A stretch of DNA of 64,000 nucleotides. Source: DATARH01 sp963789255 (lineage in GTDB: Bacteria > Pseudomonadota > Alphaproteobacteria > ATCC43930 > CGMCC-115725). The notes under the pieces were generated by a model that was given only the letters and a program-made list of their open reading frames with translations, made no database searches and was not told where the DNA came from. The position numbers were made by a program, and so were the translations under genes. Below, piece after piece: positions 51,941 through 61,753 of the stretch. Positions within the stretch are counted from its first letter, which is position 1. Every line of letters begins with the position of its first letter. The DNA lies in the NCBI GenBank assembly GCA_963789255.1, contig CAWBJW010000002.1:2294001-2358000 (forward strand), given 5' to 3'.

Positions 51941-54314
51941 GTGACCCTTGCGCCTGCTATCGCGAGCGCGTCGCCGGATGGTCCGCCCGATACCTCAAAG
52001 GGGGGGTTGTCGAGCGGTCTTGCCAGCGATGAGGCCCGCCGCCGGCTGGAGAAGTTCGGCCCCAATGCGATGCCGGATACCAGCGTGCACCCGTTGCGCA
52101 TGGCGCTCGAAAAATTCTGGGCGCCGGTTCCGTGGATGCTCGAAGCCGCGATCGTGCTCGAACTGGGGCTCGGCAAGGTTGTCGAGGCCGCGATCATCGC
52201 CGGCCTCCTGGTGTTCAACGCCGCACTCGGGCTGTTCCAGGAGAGCCGCGCCCAGGCGACCCTCGCCGCGCTGAAGTCGCGGTTGGCGCTAAACGCGTCG
52301 GTCCGGCGCGACGGCGCGTGGAACACTGTCCCCGCCGCCGGGTTGGTACCGGGCGATGTGGTGAAGCTCTCGCTCGGTGGCGTGGTCGCGGCGGATGTGA
52401 AACTCACCGGTGGCGAAGTTCTGCTCGACCAATCGATGCTGACGGGCGAATCGGTACCGATCGAGGCCGGCGCGGGCGTGCAAACCTTTGCCGGGGCGCT
52501 CGTGCGGCGGGGCGAGGCGGTGGCGGAGGTTACGGCGACCGGAGGGCGCACCAAGTTCGGCCGCACCGCGGAGCTGGTCCGCACCGCCCATGTCGTAAGT
52601 TCGCAGCAGAAGGCCGTCCTGCGCGTGGTGCGCAATCTCGCCGCGTTCAACGGCGTCGTCATCGTGCTGCTGGTGGCCTATGCCTGGTTTCTCAAGATGC
52701 CGCCCGGCGAGATCATTCCCCTTGTCCTGACGGCGGTCCTGGCATCGATCCCGGTTGCCCTGCCGGCCACGTTCACCCTGGCGGCGGCGCTGGGCGCGCG
52801 GGCCTTGGCAAAGCGGGGCGTCCTGCCGACCCGCCTCTCCGCGGTCGACGAAGCGGGAACGACGGATGTTCTGTGCGCCGACAAGACCGGCACGCTGACC
52901 CGGAATGCTCTGACGGTGACGACCGTGCATCCGCTGCCCGGCTTCGACGAGGCGCATGTTCTGGCGCTGGCCGCGCTGGCGAGCGCGGAGGGCGGGCAGG
53001 ACCCGGTGGATGCCGCCATTCGCTCGGCCGCCTCGAAGAAGAGCGTCTCCGACGCGCCGAAGCTGGTCAAGTTCGCGCCCTTCGATCCGGCGAAGAAGAT
53101 GTCCGAGGCGAGCGCAACGGATTCAGCCGGCGAGGATCAGCGTATCGTGAAGGGCGCCTTTGCCGTGGTTGCCGGCCTCGCGCAAGCATTGCCGGCCGCG
53201 ACGGAAGCGGCGACCCAGGCTCGAGGGGCAGGGCTTCCGGGTTCTGGCGGTGGCGGCGGGGCCGCCGGCGGCGATGCAGCTGGCGGGATTGATTGCGCTC
53301 AGCGACCCGCCTCGCTCGGACTCGGCGGCGCTCGTCAGCGAATTGCACGGGCTGGGCGTGCGCACCGTGATGGTGACGGGCGACGCGCCGGCGACCGCGG
53401 CGATCGTCGCCCATGCGGTGGGGCTCGACGGCGCCGTCTGTCCGCCCGGCCCGATCCCCGACAGCGTCCACCCCGAGCAGTTCTCGGTCTTCGCCGGTGT
53501 CCTGCCGGAGGACAAGTACAAGCTCGTCAAGGCGTTCCAAAAGGACGGCCACACCGTCGGCATGTGCGGCGACGGCGCCAATGACGCGCCGGCGCTGCGC
53601 CAGGCCCAGATCGGCATCGCGGTCTCGACGGCGACCGACGTCGCCAAGTCGGCCGCCGGCATGGTGCTGACCGAGCCCGGCCTTGCCGGCATCGTCGCCG
53701 CGGTCAGGGAAGGGCGAATAACCTTCCAGCGCATCCTCACCTATACGCTGAACTCCGTCATCAAGAAGATCGTAACGGTCCTCTTCCTGATTGCCGGGCT
53801 GATCATGACCGGGCACGCGATCCTCACCCCGCTGCTGATGGTCATTGTGATGATCACCGGCGATTTCCTCTCGATGTCATTGACGACCGACAAGGTGCGG
53901 CCGTCCCCGGCGCCGAATGCCTGGCATATCGGCAGCTTGACGATTGCCGGCGTCGTCATGGGCATCTGCCTGCTGGCGTTCTGCGCCGGCGTCCTGGCCG
54001 TCGGCAAATTCGGCATGAATCTCGGAACCGGGGCGCTGCAAACCCTGGCCTTTGTCGTCCTGGTGTTCGGCAGCCAGGCGACGCTTTACGCCATTCGCCA
54101 GCGCCGGCACCTGTGGGGCATTCGACCAAGCCTCTGGCTCGCCGTGTCGTCGGTCGCCGATATCGCGATCGCTTCGACGCTGGCCGTCGGCGGGATCGCC
54201 ATGACGCCTCTGCCGGCCTCAGTGGTGGCCGGCACGCTTGCCGCAGCGACCGCCTTCGCATTTGTCTTGGACACGGTGAAGGTTCCGGCATTCGCTCGCC
54301 TCGGAATCGCCTGA
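51941..54314 (+). CDS. Plasma-membrane proton-type P-ATPase (type IIIA), one frame break
   Basis: About 791 residues. Actuator: LLDQSMLTGESVPIEAGAGV; phosphorylation: STDVLCADKTGTLTRN (Asp in DKTGT); nucleotide domain: FAPFDPAKKMSEASATDSAG and KGAFAVVAGL; hinge: GMCGDGANDAPALRQAQIGI. Six C-terminal transmembrane helices follow, including NSVIKKIVTVLFLIAGLIM and VMGICLLAFCAGVLAVGKFG. The class fits H+-exporting ATPases related to yeast Pma1. An extra base at about 53217 breaks the frame within the nucleotide domain; removal gives TRLEGQGFRVLAVAAG. GAGGAG precedes the GTG at 51941. It may drive pH regulation under stress; the kdpFA genes lie a few kb downstream on the other strand. Confidence 0.9.
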
Positions 54315-54345
54315 TTGGGCGGGGAGTGTCCTCGGGAGGAAAGCA

Positions 54346-55743
54346 ATGACCATCATCGAAGGCATCGCCGAGCGGATAGCCGCGATCGCCTATGAGGATC
54401 TGCCGTCGGAGGCGGTGCATTGGGCGAAGGCGGCGATCCTCGACACGGTGGGGGTGACGCTGGCCGGCGCCGGCGAGCCCTGCGCGCAGATCGTGGGGCG
54501 GGTGCTGGGAGGCGGCGCGGGGGATTCCACTGGCGATTGCCTGATCTTCGGCAGCGACCGCCGCGACGCGCCGCTGGATGCCGCGCTGATCAACGGCACC
54601 GCGGCGCATGCCCTCGATTTCGACGATGTCAGCAACTCATTGGGCGGCCACCCCTCGGCGCCAATCCTGCCGGCCCTGTTCGCGCTCGGCGAAACCCTGG
54701 ACTGCACGGGCCGCGCCTTCATCGCCGCCTATGTCGCCGGGTTCGAGACCGAGACGCGGATCGCCCGCGGCGTCCACTTCCATCATTACGAGAAAGGCTG
54801 GCACCCGACCGCGACTCTGGGCGTGTTCGGCGCCGCGGCGGCCTGTTCTCACCTCTTGAGCCTCGACCGGGCGCGCACCGCGCAGGCGCTCGCCATCGCC
54901 GCCTCGTTGGCTTCCGGGATCAAGGCCAATTTCGGCACGATGACCAAGCCCTTGCATGTCGGGCATACCGCGCGCAACGGCCTCTTCGCGGCAACGCTGG
55001 CGCGCGAGGGGCTCACCGCCAACCCGGCAGCGCTCGAACACAAGCAGGGTTTCCTGATGGTCTTCAACGGCCCGGGCAATTTCGACGCTGCGGCGATCCT
55101 CAAGGATTGGGGACAGCCCTACGACATCGTCCGGCCCGGCCTCGCGGTCAAGCAGCACCCGTGCTGCGGCAGCACCCATCCGGCGATCGATGCGATGCTG
55201 CTGTTGCGCGGCGAGTACGATATCCGCCCCGAGGCGGTCGCGCGGATCGATTCCTGGACCCATCCGCGCCGCCTCGCCCACACCGACCGGCCCGACCCGC
55301 AATCGGGGCTCGACGCCAAGTTCAGCGTGCAATACTGCCTGGCGCGGGCCCTCCTGGGCGGCCGCATCGTGCTCGAGGATTTCGAGGGCGAGGCGTTCCG
55401 CGACCCGGCGGCGCGCGCGCTGATGCGGCATATCCATGCCGCGCCGCATCCCGAGATGACGGCGCAAAGCGGCGAGCATCTCGGCGCCGAGGTGCGCATC
55501 ACCCTCGATGACGGGCGCATGATCGCCAAGCGGGTCGGCAGCGCCTTGGGCCGCGGCCCCGACAACCCGCTGCCGCCGCAGGCGCTCACCGGCAAATTCG
55601 CCAATTGCGCCGCCCGTGCCCTGATGCCGGCCCAGGTCGAGCGGGTAAAGCGGCTGTTGCTGCAGCTCGACGAAGCCGACAGCCTGCGCGCCGTGGTCGC
55701 GGCGATCGCGACGCCGGCAGCCGGGCGGCGGGCGCGGCCATAA
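54346..55743 (+). CDS. MmgE/PrpD family protein
   Basis: A 465-residue MmgE/PrpD-family protein, which includes 2-methylcitrate dehydratases, aconitate decarboxylases and itaconate-type enzymes. Motifs: WAKAAILDTVGVTLAGAGE, NGTAAHALDFDDVSNSLGGH, PSAPILPALFALGETLDCTG, GIKANFGTMTKPLHVGHTAR, NGLFAATLAREG, KQHPCCGSTHPAIDAMLLLR and DAKFSVQYCLARALLGGRIV. GGGAGGAAAGC precedes the ATG at 54346. The reaction is unknown without a pathway; it is convergent with kdpA (13-bp gap). Confidence 0.9.
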   Translation: MTIIEGIAERIAAIAYEDLPSEAVHWAKAAILDTVGVTLAGAGEPCAQIVGRVLGGGAGDSTGDCLIFGSDRRDAPLDAALINGTAAHALDFDDVSNSLGGHPSAPILPALFALGETLDCTGRAFIAAYVAGFETETRIARGVHFHHYEKGWHPTATLGVFGAAAACSHLLSLDRARTAQALAIAASLASGIKANFGTMTKPLHVGHTARNGLFAATLAREGLTANPAALEHKQGFLMVFNGPGNFDAAAILKDWGQPYDIVRPGLAVKQHPCCGSTHPAIDAMLLLRGEYDIRPEAVARIDSWTHPRRLAHTDRPDPQSGLDAKFSVQYCLARALLGGRIVLEDFEGEAFRDPAARALMRHIHAAPHPEMTAQSGEHLGAEVRITLDDGRMIAKRVGSALGRGPDNPLPPQALTGKFANCAARALMPAQVERVKRLLLQLDEADSLRAVVAAIATPAAGRRARP

Positions 55744-55756
55744 TCGGCAGCCGTGC

Positions 55757-57485
55757 TCAATAGGAGGCCCCGGCCTGCATCGCGAAATGCTCAGCGACGG
55801 GTCCAAGGCTCAGCGCCGGGAGATAGGTCAACCCGCCGACGATCAGGATGACCCCGACGAGGACCCCGACAAACAAGCCGCCATCGGTCGGCAGGGTCCC
55901 GGTCGAGCGCGGCGCCGCCTGCTTGGCGGCGAGCGAGCCCGCAACCGCGAGCACCGGCACGATGACGAAAAACCGCCCGCCAAACATCGCCAGCGCCAGC
56001 GTCAAATTGTAGAACGGGGTACTCGCGTTCAAACCGGCGAAGGCGCTGCCGTTGGTATTGGCGGCCGAGGTGTAGGCATAGAGGATCTCGGAAAAGGCGT
56101 GCGGCCCGCTATTTGCGGCGCCGGCCAGCCCTGCTGGTACGACGCTCGCCACAGCGGCGAGCAGCAGAACCAAGGCGGGCACGGCGAGGATCGCCAACAT
56201 CGTCATCTTGACCTCGGCGGGGTCGATCCGCTTGCCGATGAATTCGGGCGTCCGCCCGATCATCAGCCCCGCCAGGAAGACCGAAACGATGCAAAACAAT
56301 AGGATGCTGTAAAGGCCGGAGCCGACGCCGCCGACGATCACCTCGTCGAGCATCATGTTGGTCATCAGCACAGCGCCGCCGAGCGGCGAAAAGCTGTCGT
56401 GCATCGCGTTGACCGCGCCGCTCGACGAGGCGGTCGATACCGTGGCGAACAGCGATGAACCGGCGATCCCGAAGCGGACCTCCTTGCCCTCCATGTTGCC
56501 GCCCGCCTGCATCGGACCCGGCCTCGAGTTCGACCCCCAGCGATGCCAGGAGGGGGTTTCCTTGCGCTTCCGCGGCATAAACCATGGCCACGCCGGCCGC
56601 GAACAGCAGCCCCATCGCGGCGAGCAGCGCCCAGCCCTGACGCTGGTTTCCGACCATCCGGCCGAAGGTGTTGGTCAGCGCAGCGCCGACCGCGAAGATC
56701 AACAGCATCTCGATGAGACTGGTGAAGGGCGTCGGGTTCTGGAAGGGATGCGCGGAATTCGCGTTGAAAAAACCGCCGCCATCCGAGCTCAGCACCTCGA
56801 TCGCGAGTTGCGAGGCAACCGGTCCGCGGGAGATGGTCTGGGCGCCGCCTTCGAGGGTTGTCGCGCCGACCGAGCCGTCGAGGGTTTGCGGCACTCCCTG
56901 CCACACCAGGAACAGGGCAGAAACCAGCGCGATCGGCAGCAGCACATACAGGGTCGCCCTGGTCAAATCGACCCAGAAGTTCCCGATCGTTTCGGCACGT
57001 CGGCGGGCAAAGCCGCGGACCAAGGCGATCGCGACCGCAATGCCGGTCGCAGCCGACAGAAACATCTGGACCGCGATCCCCATCATTTGTGCGAGATAGC
57101 TGAGCGTGCTCTCGCCGCCATAGGACTGCCAGCTCGTGTTGGTGACAAAGCTGACCGCGGTGTTGAGCGCGAGGTCGGGGCCGACCGCAGCCAGGCGCTC
57201 AGGGTTCAGCGGCAACAGATTCTGCAGCCGCTGCAATACATAAAGGACGACCATGCCCGCCAGATTGAACGCCAGCAGCGACAGGGCGTAAGCAAGCCAG
57301 CCCTGCTCGGCGCGCCAGTCGACCCCGGCGAGCCGGTAGATGCCGCGCTCGATCGGCTGCAGCACGGCCGAGAGGAACACGCGCTCGCCGGTAAAGAGGC
57401 GCGCCATATAGCCGCCGAGCGGCGCCACCAGCGCGATGACGAGCGCCGCGAACGCAACAATCTGCAGCCAGCCCAATTCTGTCAC
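55757..57485 (-). CDS. kdpA: KdpA, potassium-transporting ATPase subunit A, one frame break
   Basis: Ion-binding membrane subunit of the KdpFABC potassium pump, about 576 residues. P-loop/selectivity segments: FVTNTSWQSYGGESTLSYLA, SSDGGGFFNANSAHPFQNPT, MTNMMLDEVIVGGVGSGLYS and YTSAANTNGSAFAGLNASTP. N-terminus TELGWLQIVAFAALVIALVA from a GTG at 57485, overlapping the KdpF-like stop (GTGA). An extra base at 56514-56515 breaks the frame between LGVELEAG and MQAGGNMEGKEVRFGI. The ATPase subunit KdpB and KdpC should follow, but the next gene is convergent and 13 bp away. Confidence 0.9.
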
Positions 57486-57601
57486 CGCTCGGCTCCGTCA
57501 GAGTTGCCGCCGGGCTCCATCAGGCCGCGGCAGGCACGGGCAAAGGCGCCGGCGGCCAAAAACGCCGCCACTACGAGCGCGAGCATCAATAGATCGGCCA
57601 T
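57482..57601 (-). CDS. kdpF: KdpF-like small membrane protein
   Basis: A 39-residue protein, MADLLMLALVVAAFLAAGAF then ARACRGLMEPG, one transmembrane helix. Its position just before kdpA with a GTGA overlap and its size fit KdpF or the short helix protein that precedes alphaproteobacterial kdpA. KdpF stabilises the Kdp complex. A 17-bp tandem repeat lies 8 bp upstream. Confidence 0.7.
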   Translation of the reverse strand: MADLLMLALVVAAFLAAGAFARACRGLMEPGGNSDGAER

Positions 57602-57608
57602 CGGTCGC

Positions 57609-57642
57609 GTGGTCTCATCTCAATTGTGGTCTCATCTCAATT
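57609..57642. repeat. Perfect 17-bp tandem duplication before kdpF
   Basis: GTGGTCTCATCTCAATT occurs twice in direct succession (57609-57625 and 57626-57642) immediately upstream of the KdpF-like start. It covers the expected leader or promoter. It could be a recent slippage or a pair of binding sites. The next 57643-57843 bases contain no supported gene. Confidence 0.85.
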
Positions 57643-57843
57643 AACGAAAGGCGGCGCCCGGAAGAAAAAGCCACGCGGAACGCGGCGCAACGCCGGGCTG
57701 AATTTGCCGGCCATCGTAATCGGTGATGACATGCTCGATCGGCGCAGGGCGATCGTCAAGGCAGCGCGCCGGATCCAGTTGATCCGACGCCCAAGAACCG
57801 GCGCATCCGCGAGGTCGAGGCTGGTTGGCGCTGGGAATGCCGC

Positions 57844-58053
57844 TTATCGGTTGGGAATGATCCCGAGCGTTGCCATGACGAAGGCGAGGATCAGCGCCAG
57901 CCAAAACAGCGGAGCCACCGCGACAATCCCCTCGACGATCGGCGAGGCAATTCGCTGGATCGTCTCCACGACCCGGGGTTCGCGAGGTCCGACCGTCGCA
58001 AACCGTGAGGGCGTATCAGGAATGCGGCTTGACCCGACAATGTTGAGCGGCAT
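57844..58053 (-). CDS. Small single-helix membrane protein
   Basis: A 69-residue protein with a hydrophilic start (MPLNIVGSSRIPDTPSRFAT) and one long C-terminal helix (IVAVAPLFWLALILAFVMAT, LGIIP). GGAGGT lies eight bases before the ATG at 58053, which sets the start. No family recognised. Confidence 0.55.
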   Translation of the reverse strand: MPLNIVGSSRIPDTPSRFATVGPREPRVVETIQRIASPIVEGIVAVAPLFWLALILAFVMATLGIIPNR

Positions 58054-58290
58054 CACTGCCGACCTCCACTTCCATCGGCGCGTATGGACACCGGTGACAG
58101 GGCCATAATGAGCCGCGGCCGGATAAAGGATCGATATTGAATAGGCGGTCCGTTCGTATCGTCGCCGTATGGATCTCCGGCTTCTGGCGCGGTCGGCACC
58201 GCGCAACCGGGTTTCACTGGCCCGGCTGTTGCGTCGGGTCTTATTGTAGGCGGCGAGGCCGCAACAAACGGCAGCCAGGGAGACGCGATC

Positions 58291-58512
58291 ATGTCAGCCG
58301 ATATCGCCGACGAGGCGCTCGATTTTCTGCTCGGCCGCGCCGGCCTCGATTTGACCGCCGCACAAAAGGCCGAGCTGAAGGCGGTCTATGCCGGCATCGC
58401 GGCGATGGCCGAGCGCGTGCGGCAGAAGCGCGGCCGGATGGCCGAGCCGGCGCATGTCTACAACTTCACCGCAGCGGACCTTGGGGCGGATTTCGGGGAA
58501 GACCTGGCATGA
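58291..58512 (+). CDS. AtzG-like DUF4089 small subunit
   Basis: A 73-residue helical protein of the DUF4089 family, like AtzG, the small partner of AtzE-type amidases. It starts MSADIADEALDFLLGRAGLD and contains AELKAVYAGIAAMAERVRQK and EPAHVYNFTAADLGADF. It overlaps the amidase start by four bases (ATGA), as expected for two subunits of one complex. AtzG stabilises AtzE and mimics GatC in an AspGlu-transamidase-like complex. Confidence 0.85.
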   Translation: MSADIADEALDFLLGRAGLDLTAAQKAELKAVYAGIAAMAERVRQKRGRMAEPAHVYNFTAADLGADFGEDLA

Positions 58513-59917
58513 CCGACAGCGCCATCCCGACGATCGCCGAAGCGGCGAGGCTGATCGCCGCCCGGCTGCTGTCTCCGGTCGAACTGACCCGAGCCTGCCT
58601 GGAGCGCCTGCATGCGCTCGACGGCGAGCTGCACGCCTTTGTCCACCTGACCGAGGAGCGCGCGCTGGCCGAGGCGCGGGCGGCCGAGGCGGCGATCATG
58701 GCGGGCAGCCCCAGGGGCAAGCTGCACGGCATCCCGATCGGCCTCAAGGACATCGTCGACACCAAGGGCATCCCGACGACCTGTCAGTCGAAGATTTTGC
58801 AGGACAACATTCCCGATGCCGACGCCGCCTGCGCGGAAAAACTCGCCGCCGCCGGCACTATCCTGATCGGCAAGACGACGACGCATGAATTCGCCGATGG
58901 CGGCCCGAGCTTCGATCTGCCCCGGCCGCCGGCGCGCAACCCGTGGAACACCAGGCATTTCACCGCCGGCAGCAGCAGCGGCACCGGCGCCGGCGTCGCG
59001 GCCGGGCTGATCCTAGGCGGCATCGGCACCGATACCGGCGGCTCGATCCGCGGCCCGGCGGCGCTGTGCGGCATCGCCGGCCTCAAGCCGACCTATGGTC
59101 TGGTCAGCCGCACCGGGGTGGCGCCGGCCGCGTTCAGCCTCGACCATATCGGCCCGATGGCGTGGACCGCCGAGGATTGCGCGCTGATGCTGCAGGTCCT
59201 CGCCGGCCACGACCCGCCGATCCGGCGAGCGCCGCGCACCCCATCCCCGACTACACCGCGCTGCTCGGCCGCGGCGTCGCCGGGATCAGGATCGGCGTTA
59301 TTCATCATTTCCACGAGGTGGATTGCCCGGTCAGCGACGCCACCAGGCGCGGCATCGATAGGGCGATCGAGACATTGCGCGACCTCGGCGCCGAGATCCG
59401 CGAAGTGCAGCTGTCGCCGTTGCAGGATTGGGGCGCCTGCGGCTCGTTGATCTCGATCACTGAGCGCGCCGCTGCCTATGAGGAATGGGCGCGCTCGCGG
59501 CTCGGCGATTTCAGCGAGCGGGTGCAGAGCCGGCTGATGCTGGGGGCCCTCGTCTCGGGCGTCGACTATGTCCAGGCGGTGCGCCGCCGGCGCGAGCTGC
59601 GGGCCGAGCTGAAGGCGGCGATGGCCGGGCTCGATGTCGTCTTGACGGCCGCCGCGCCGGGCGAGGCGCCGCTGATCGACGCCGTGCCGAAATGGGATTT
59701 GTTCGAGCGTCCGAGCTTCACCATGCCGTTCAATGTCGCCGGCTATCCGGCGATCTCGGTGCGCGCCGGGTTCGGCGCCGGCGGGCTGCCGGTGGCGATC
59801 CAGCTGGTCGGCAAGCCGTTCGCGGAGCCGAACTTATTGCGCGTCGCCGACGCGTTCGAAAAAGCGACGGCGTTCGGCAACGCGCGGCCCGCTCCGGCCG
59901 CCGCGGCGGCCGGATGA
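58509..59917 (+). CDS. AtzE-like amidase-signature hydrolase, one frame break
   Basis: About 470 residues. The catalytic Ser-Ser-Lys triad is visible: IPIGLKDIVDTKGIPTTCQS (Lys), HFTAGSSSGTGAGVAAGLIL (cis-Ser) and GTDTGGSIRGPAALCGIAGL (nucleophile Ser). The C-terminal part (RIGVIHHFHEVDCPVSDATR, PSFTMPFNVAGYPAISVRAG) is normal. One base is missing near 59215-59216 (GACCCGCCGATCC); adding a G gives DPADPASAAHPIPDYTALLG. With AtzG-like overlap it is probably an AtzEG-type biuret/carboxybiuret or related amide hydrolase. The substrate is not shown. The sugar-type ABC transporter is convergent with it. Confidence 0.9.
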
Positions 59918-59948
59918 GGAGCACCGACGCGCGACCGCACCAGTGTTT

Positions 59949-60797
59949 TCACCCGCCCAGCCCACCGGTCACGAGGCCGCGGACGATATAGCGCTGAACG
60001 AACAGCGCCAGAACGAGGACCGGGATTGTCACGACGGACGCGGCAGCGCTGAGCGGCCCCCAATTGATGGATTCGTAACCCAGAAAGTTGAAGATCGCGA
60101 CGGTCAGCGGCTGCGTCCGGTCGCCCGACAGCACGACGGACACCAGGAAGTTGTTCCATGAGAAGATGAAGCTCAGGATCGACGCGGCGGCGATGCCGGG
60201 CATCGTCAGCGGGACGACGATGCGCCACAGCACTCCGCCCGCACCGGCGCCGTCGAGCCGGGCCGCCTCCTCGAGTTCCCGCGGCAGGGCTTCGATAAAC
60301 CCCACCATCATCCATACGACGATGGGGAGCGTGATCAGGACGTGCGCCGCCACGAGTCCCGTATAGGTGTTTACGAGATGCAACTTGACGTAAAGCACGA
60401 ACAACGGAATGAGGAACGCGACCAGCGGCGCCATCCTCACCCCCAACAACAACAGCCCAAGGCCCACGCGGCGGTAACGCGCGATCGCGTAAGCAGCCGG
60501 GATGCCGAGCAGGAGAGCAGTTATTGTTGCCGCGCTGGCAACGATCGTGCTGTTGAGCGCGTACCAGCCGAAGCTTCCGCCGGTCAAGACCTGCCGATAG
60601 TTCGCCAATGTCGGGCTGAATGCCCATACCGGGGGGTAGGCCGTAAAGGCGACCTGGGTCTTCAGGGAGCCCATCAGCATCCAGACAAACGGGAACAGGA
60701 ACGGGACGAGGATCAGGACGCCCGCGATCACGAGCCCGATCCGGCGGAGCGCGCGCATCCGTTTTCGCGAAAGCCGAGCCACCATGCGCCCCGTCAC
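59949..60797 (-). CDS. Carbohydrate ABC transporter permease (MalG-like)
   Basis: A 282-residue permease with six helices. The N-terminal helix is IGLVIAGVLILVPFLFPFVW; the EAA loop that contacts the ATPase is EALPRELEEAARLDGAGAGG, followed by FSWNNFLVSVVLSGDRTQPL. GTG at 60797 overlaps the upstream permease stop by four bases; an ATG at 60785 is an alternative. It belongs to the MalG/UgpE branch (CUT1). No ATP-binding subunit is in the window. Confidence 0.9.
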   Translation of the reverse strand: MTGRMVARLSRKRMRALRRIGLVIAGVLILVPFLFPFVWMLMGSLKTQVAFTAYPPVWAFSPTLANYRQVLTGGSFGWYALNSTIVASAATITALLLGIPAAYAIARYRRVGLGLLLLGVRMAPLVAFLIPLFVLYVKLHLVNTYTGLVAAHVLITLPIVVWMMVGFIEALPRELEEAARLDGAGAGGVLWRIVVPLTMPGIAAASILSFIFSWNNFLVSVVLSGDRTQPLTVAIFNFLGYESINWGPLSAAASVVTIPVLVLALFVQRYIVRGLVTGGLGG

Positions 60798-61720
60798 CAA
60801 GCCGCCCGCCGGACGCGCATCAGCAGCAGGCTAACCCCGAGCACCAGAGCGGACAGGACGATCGCAATGGCCGAACCGTAACCGACCCGGTAGTAGAACA
60901 ACCCGACGAGGAAGTCATAAACGTTGAGCGTCTCCGAGGCAAAGCCCGGCCCGCCGCGCGTCATCACGTAGACGATGTTGACAACCTTCAGCAGGTCGAT
61001 GACCCGGAAGACAATCGTGATTACCAGGGTCGGCCGAAGCATCGGCAATGTGAGGTGCCAGAACCGAGCCCACGCCGACGCTCCATCCAGCACCGCCGCT
61101 TCGAAGGGTTCCGTGGGCAAGGCCGCGAGCCCGCTCAGACACATCAGCGCGACAAGCGGCGTCCACTCCCAGCTGTTGACCATCACGAGGGCGGGAATGA
61201 CCGTATTGGGATCGGACAGCCACGCCGGGCTGGGCAGGCCGACGGCGGTGAGCAGGTAGCGGAAGACGCCCATCCCCGGGTCCAGCATCATCACCCATAC
61301 CAGCGCCATCGCGACCGGGGTGGCGACCATCGGCAACAGCAGGAGCGTGCGCAGCAGGCCGCGGCCGGGAAACTCCTGATGAAACAGGAGCGCGACCAAC
61401 AGCCCCAGCGGTATCTGGATCAGCAGCCCCAGGATGGTGAAGTACACGGTACGCTCGACGGCGCCGATGAAGCGGGCGTCGCCGGCGAGCGCCAGGTAGT
61501 TCGCGAGCCCCACCCATCTCGGCTCGGAGGCCGACTCGAAGAACCAATCATGGAACCCCATGTAGAGCAGGAAGACGACGGGGAACGCGATCAGCACCGC
61601 GGTGACGCAGAGCGCCGGGAGCGGCAGCAGCCATGTCGCGTAGCCTTCGGTCGCGAAACGCCGCCTTGGCCGCGGCCGGCTGTGCGCGCGGCGCCAGCGG
61701 CTCGCTATCAGACCCGGCAT
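60794..61720 (-). CDS. Carbohydrate ABC transporter permease (MalF-like)
   Basis: A 308-residue permease. After a basic start the first helix is LLPLPALCVTAVLIAFPVVF; EAA loop EPFEAAVLDGASAWARFWHL, then MLRPTLVITIVFRVIDLLKV, VNIVYVMTRGGPG. Six helices in all. It pairs with the MalG-like permease by stop/start overlap, and the binding protein lies upstream. Confidence 0.9.
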   Translation of the reverse strand: MPGLIASRWRRAHSRPRPRRRFATEGYATWLLPLPALCVTAVLIAFPVVFLLYMGFHDWFFESASEPRWVGLANYLALAGDARFIGAVERTVYFTILGLLIQIPLGLLVALLFHQEFPGRGLLRTLLLLPMVATPVAMALVWVMMLDPGMGVFRYLLTAVGLPSPAWLSDPNTVIPALVMVNSWEWTPLVALMCLSGLAALPTEPFEAAVLDGASAWARFWHLTLPMLRPTLVITIVFRVIDLLKVVNIVYVMTRGGPGFASETLNVYDFLVGLFYYRVGYGSAIAIVLSALVLGVSLLLMRVRRAAW

Positions 61721-61753
61721 GGCGGGCCCGTCTGGCGCCCTGCGACCGCGCGC

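Noticed and set aside
1..59917. Pervasive programmed +1 frameshifting as a biological system
   Set aside because: No shared slippery codon or stop follows the breaks, and they hit unrelated genes including conserved housekeeping ones; insertion errors are simpler. Kept as a testable alternative only.
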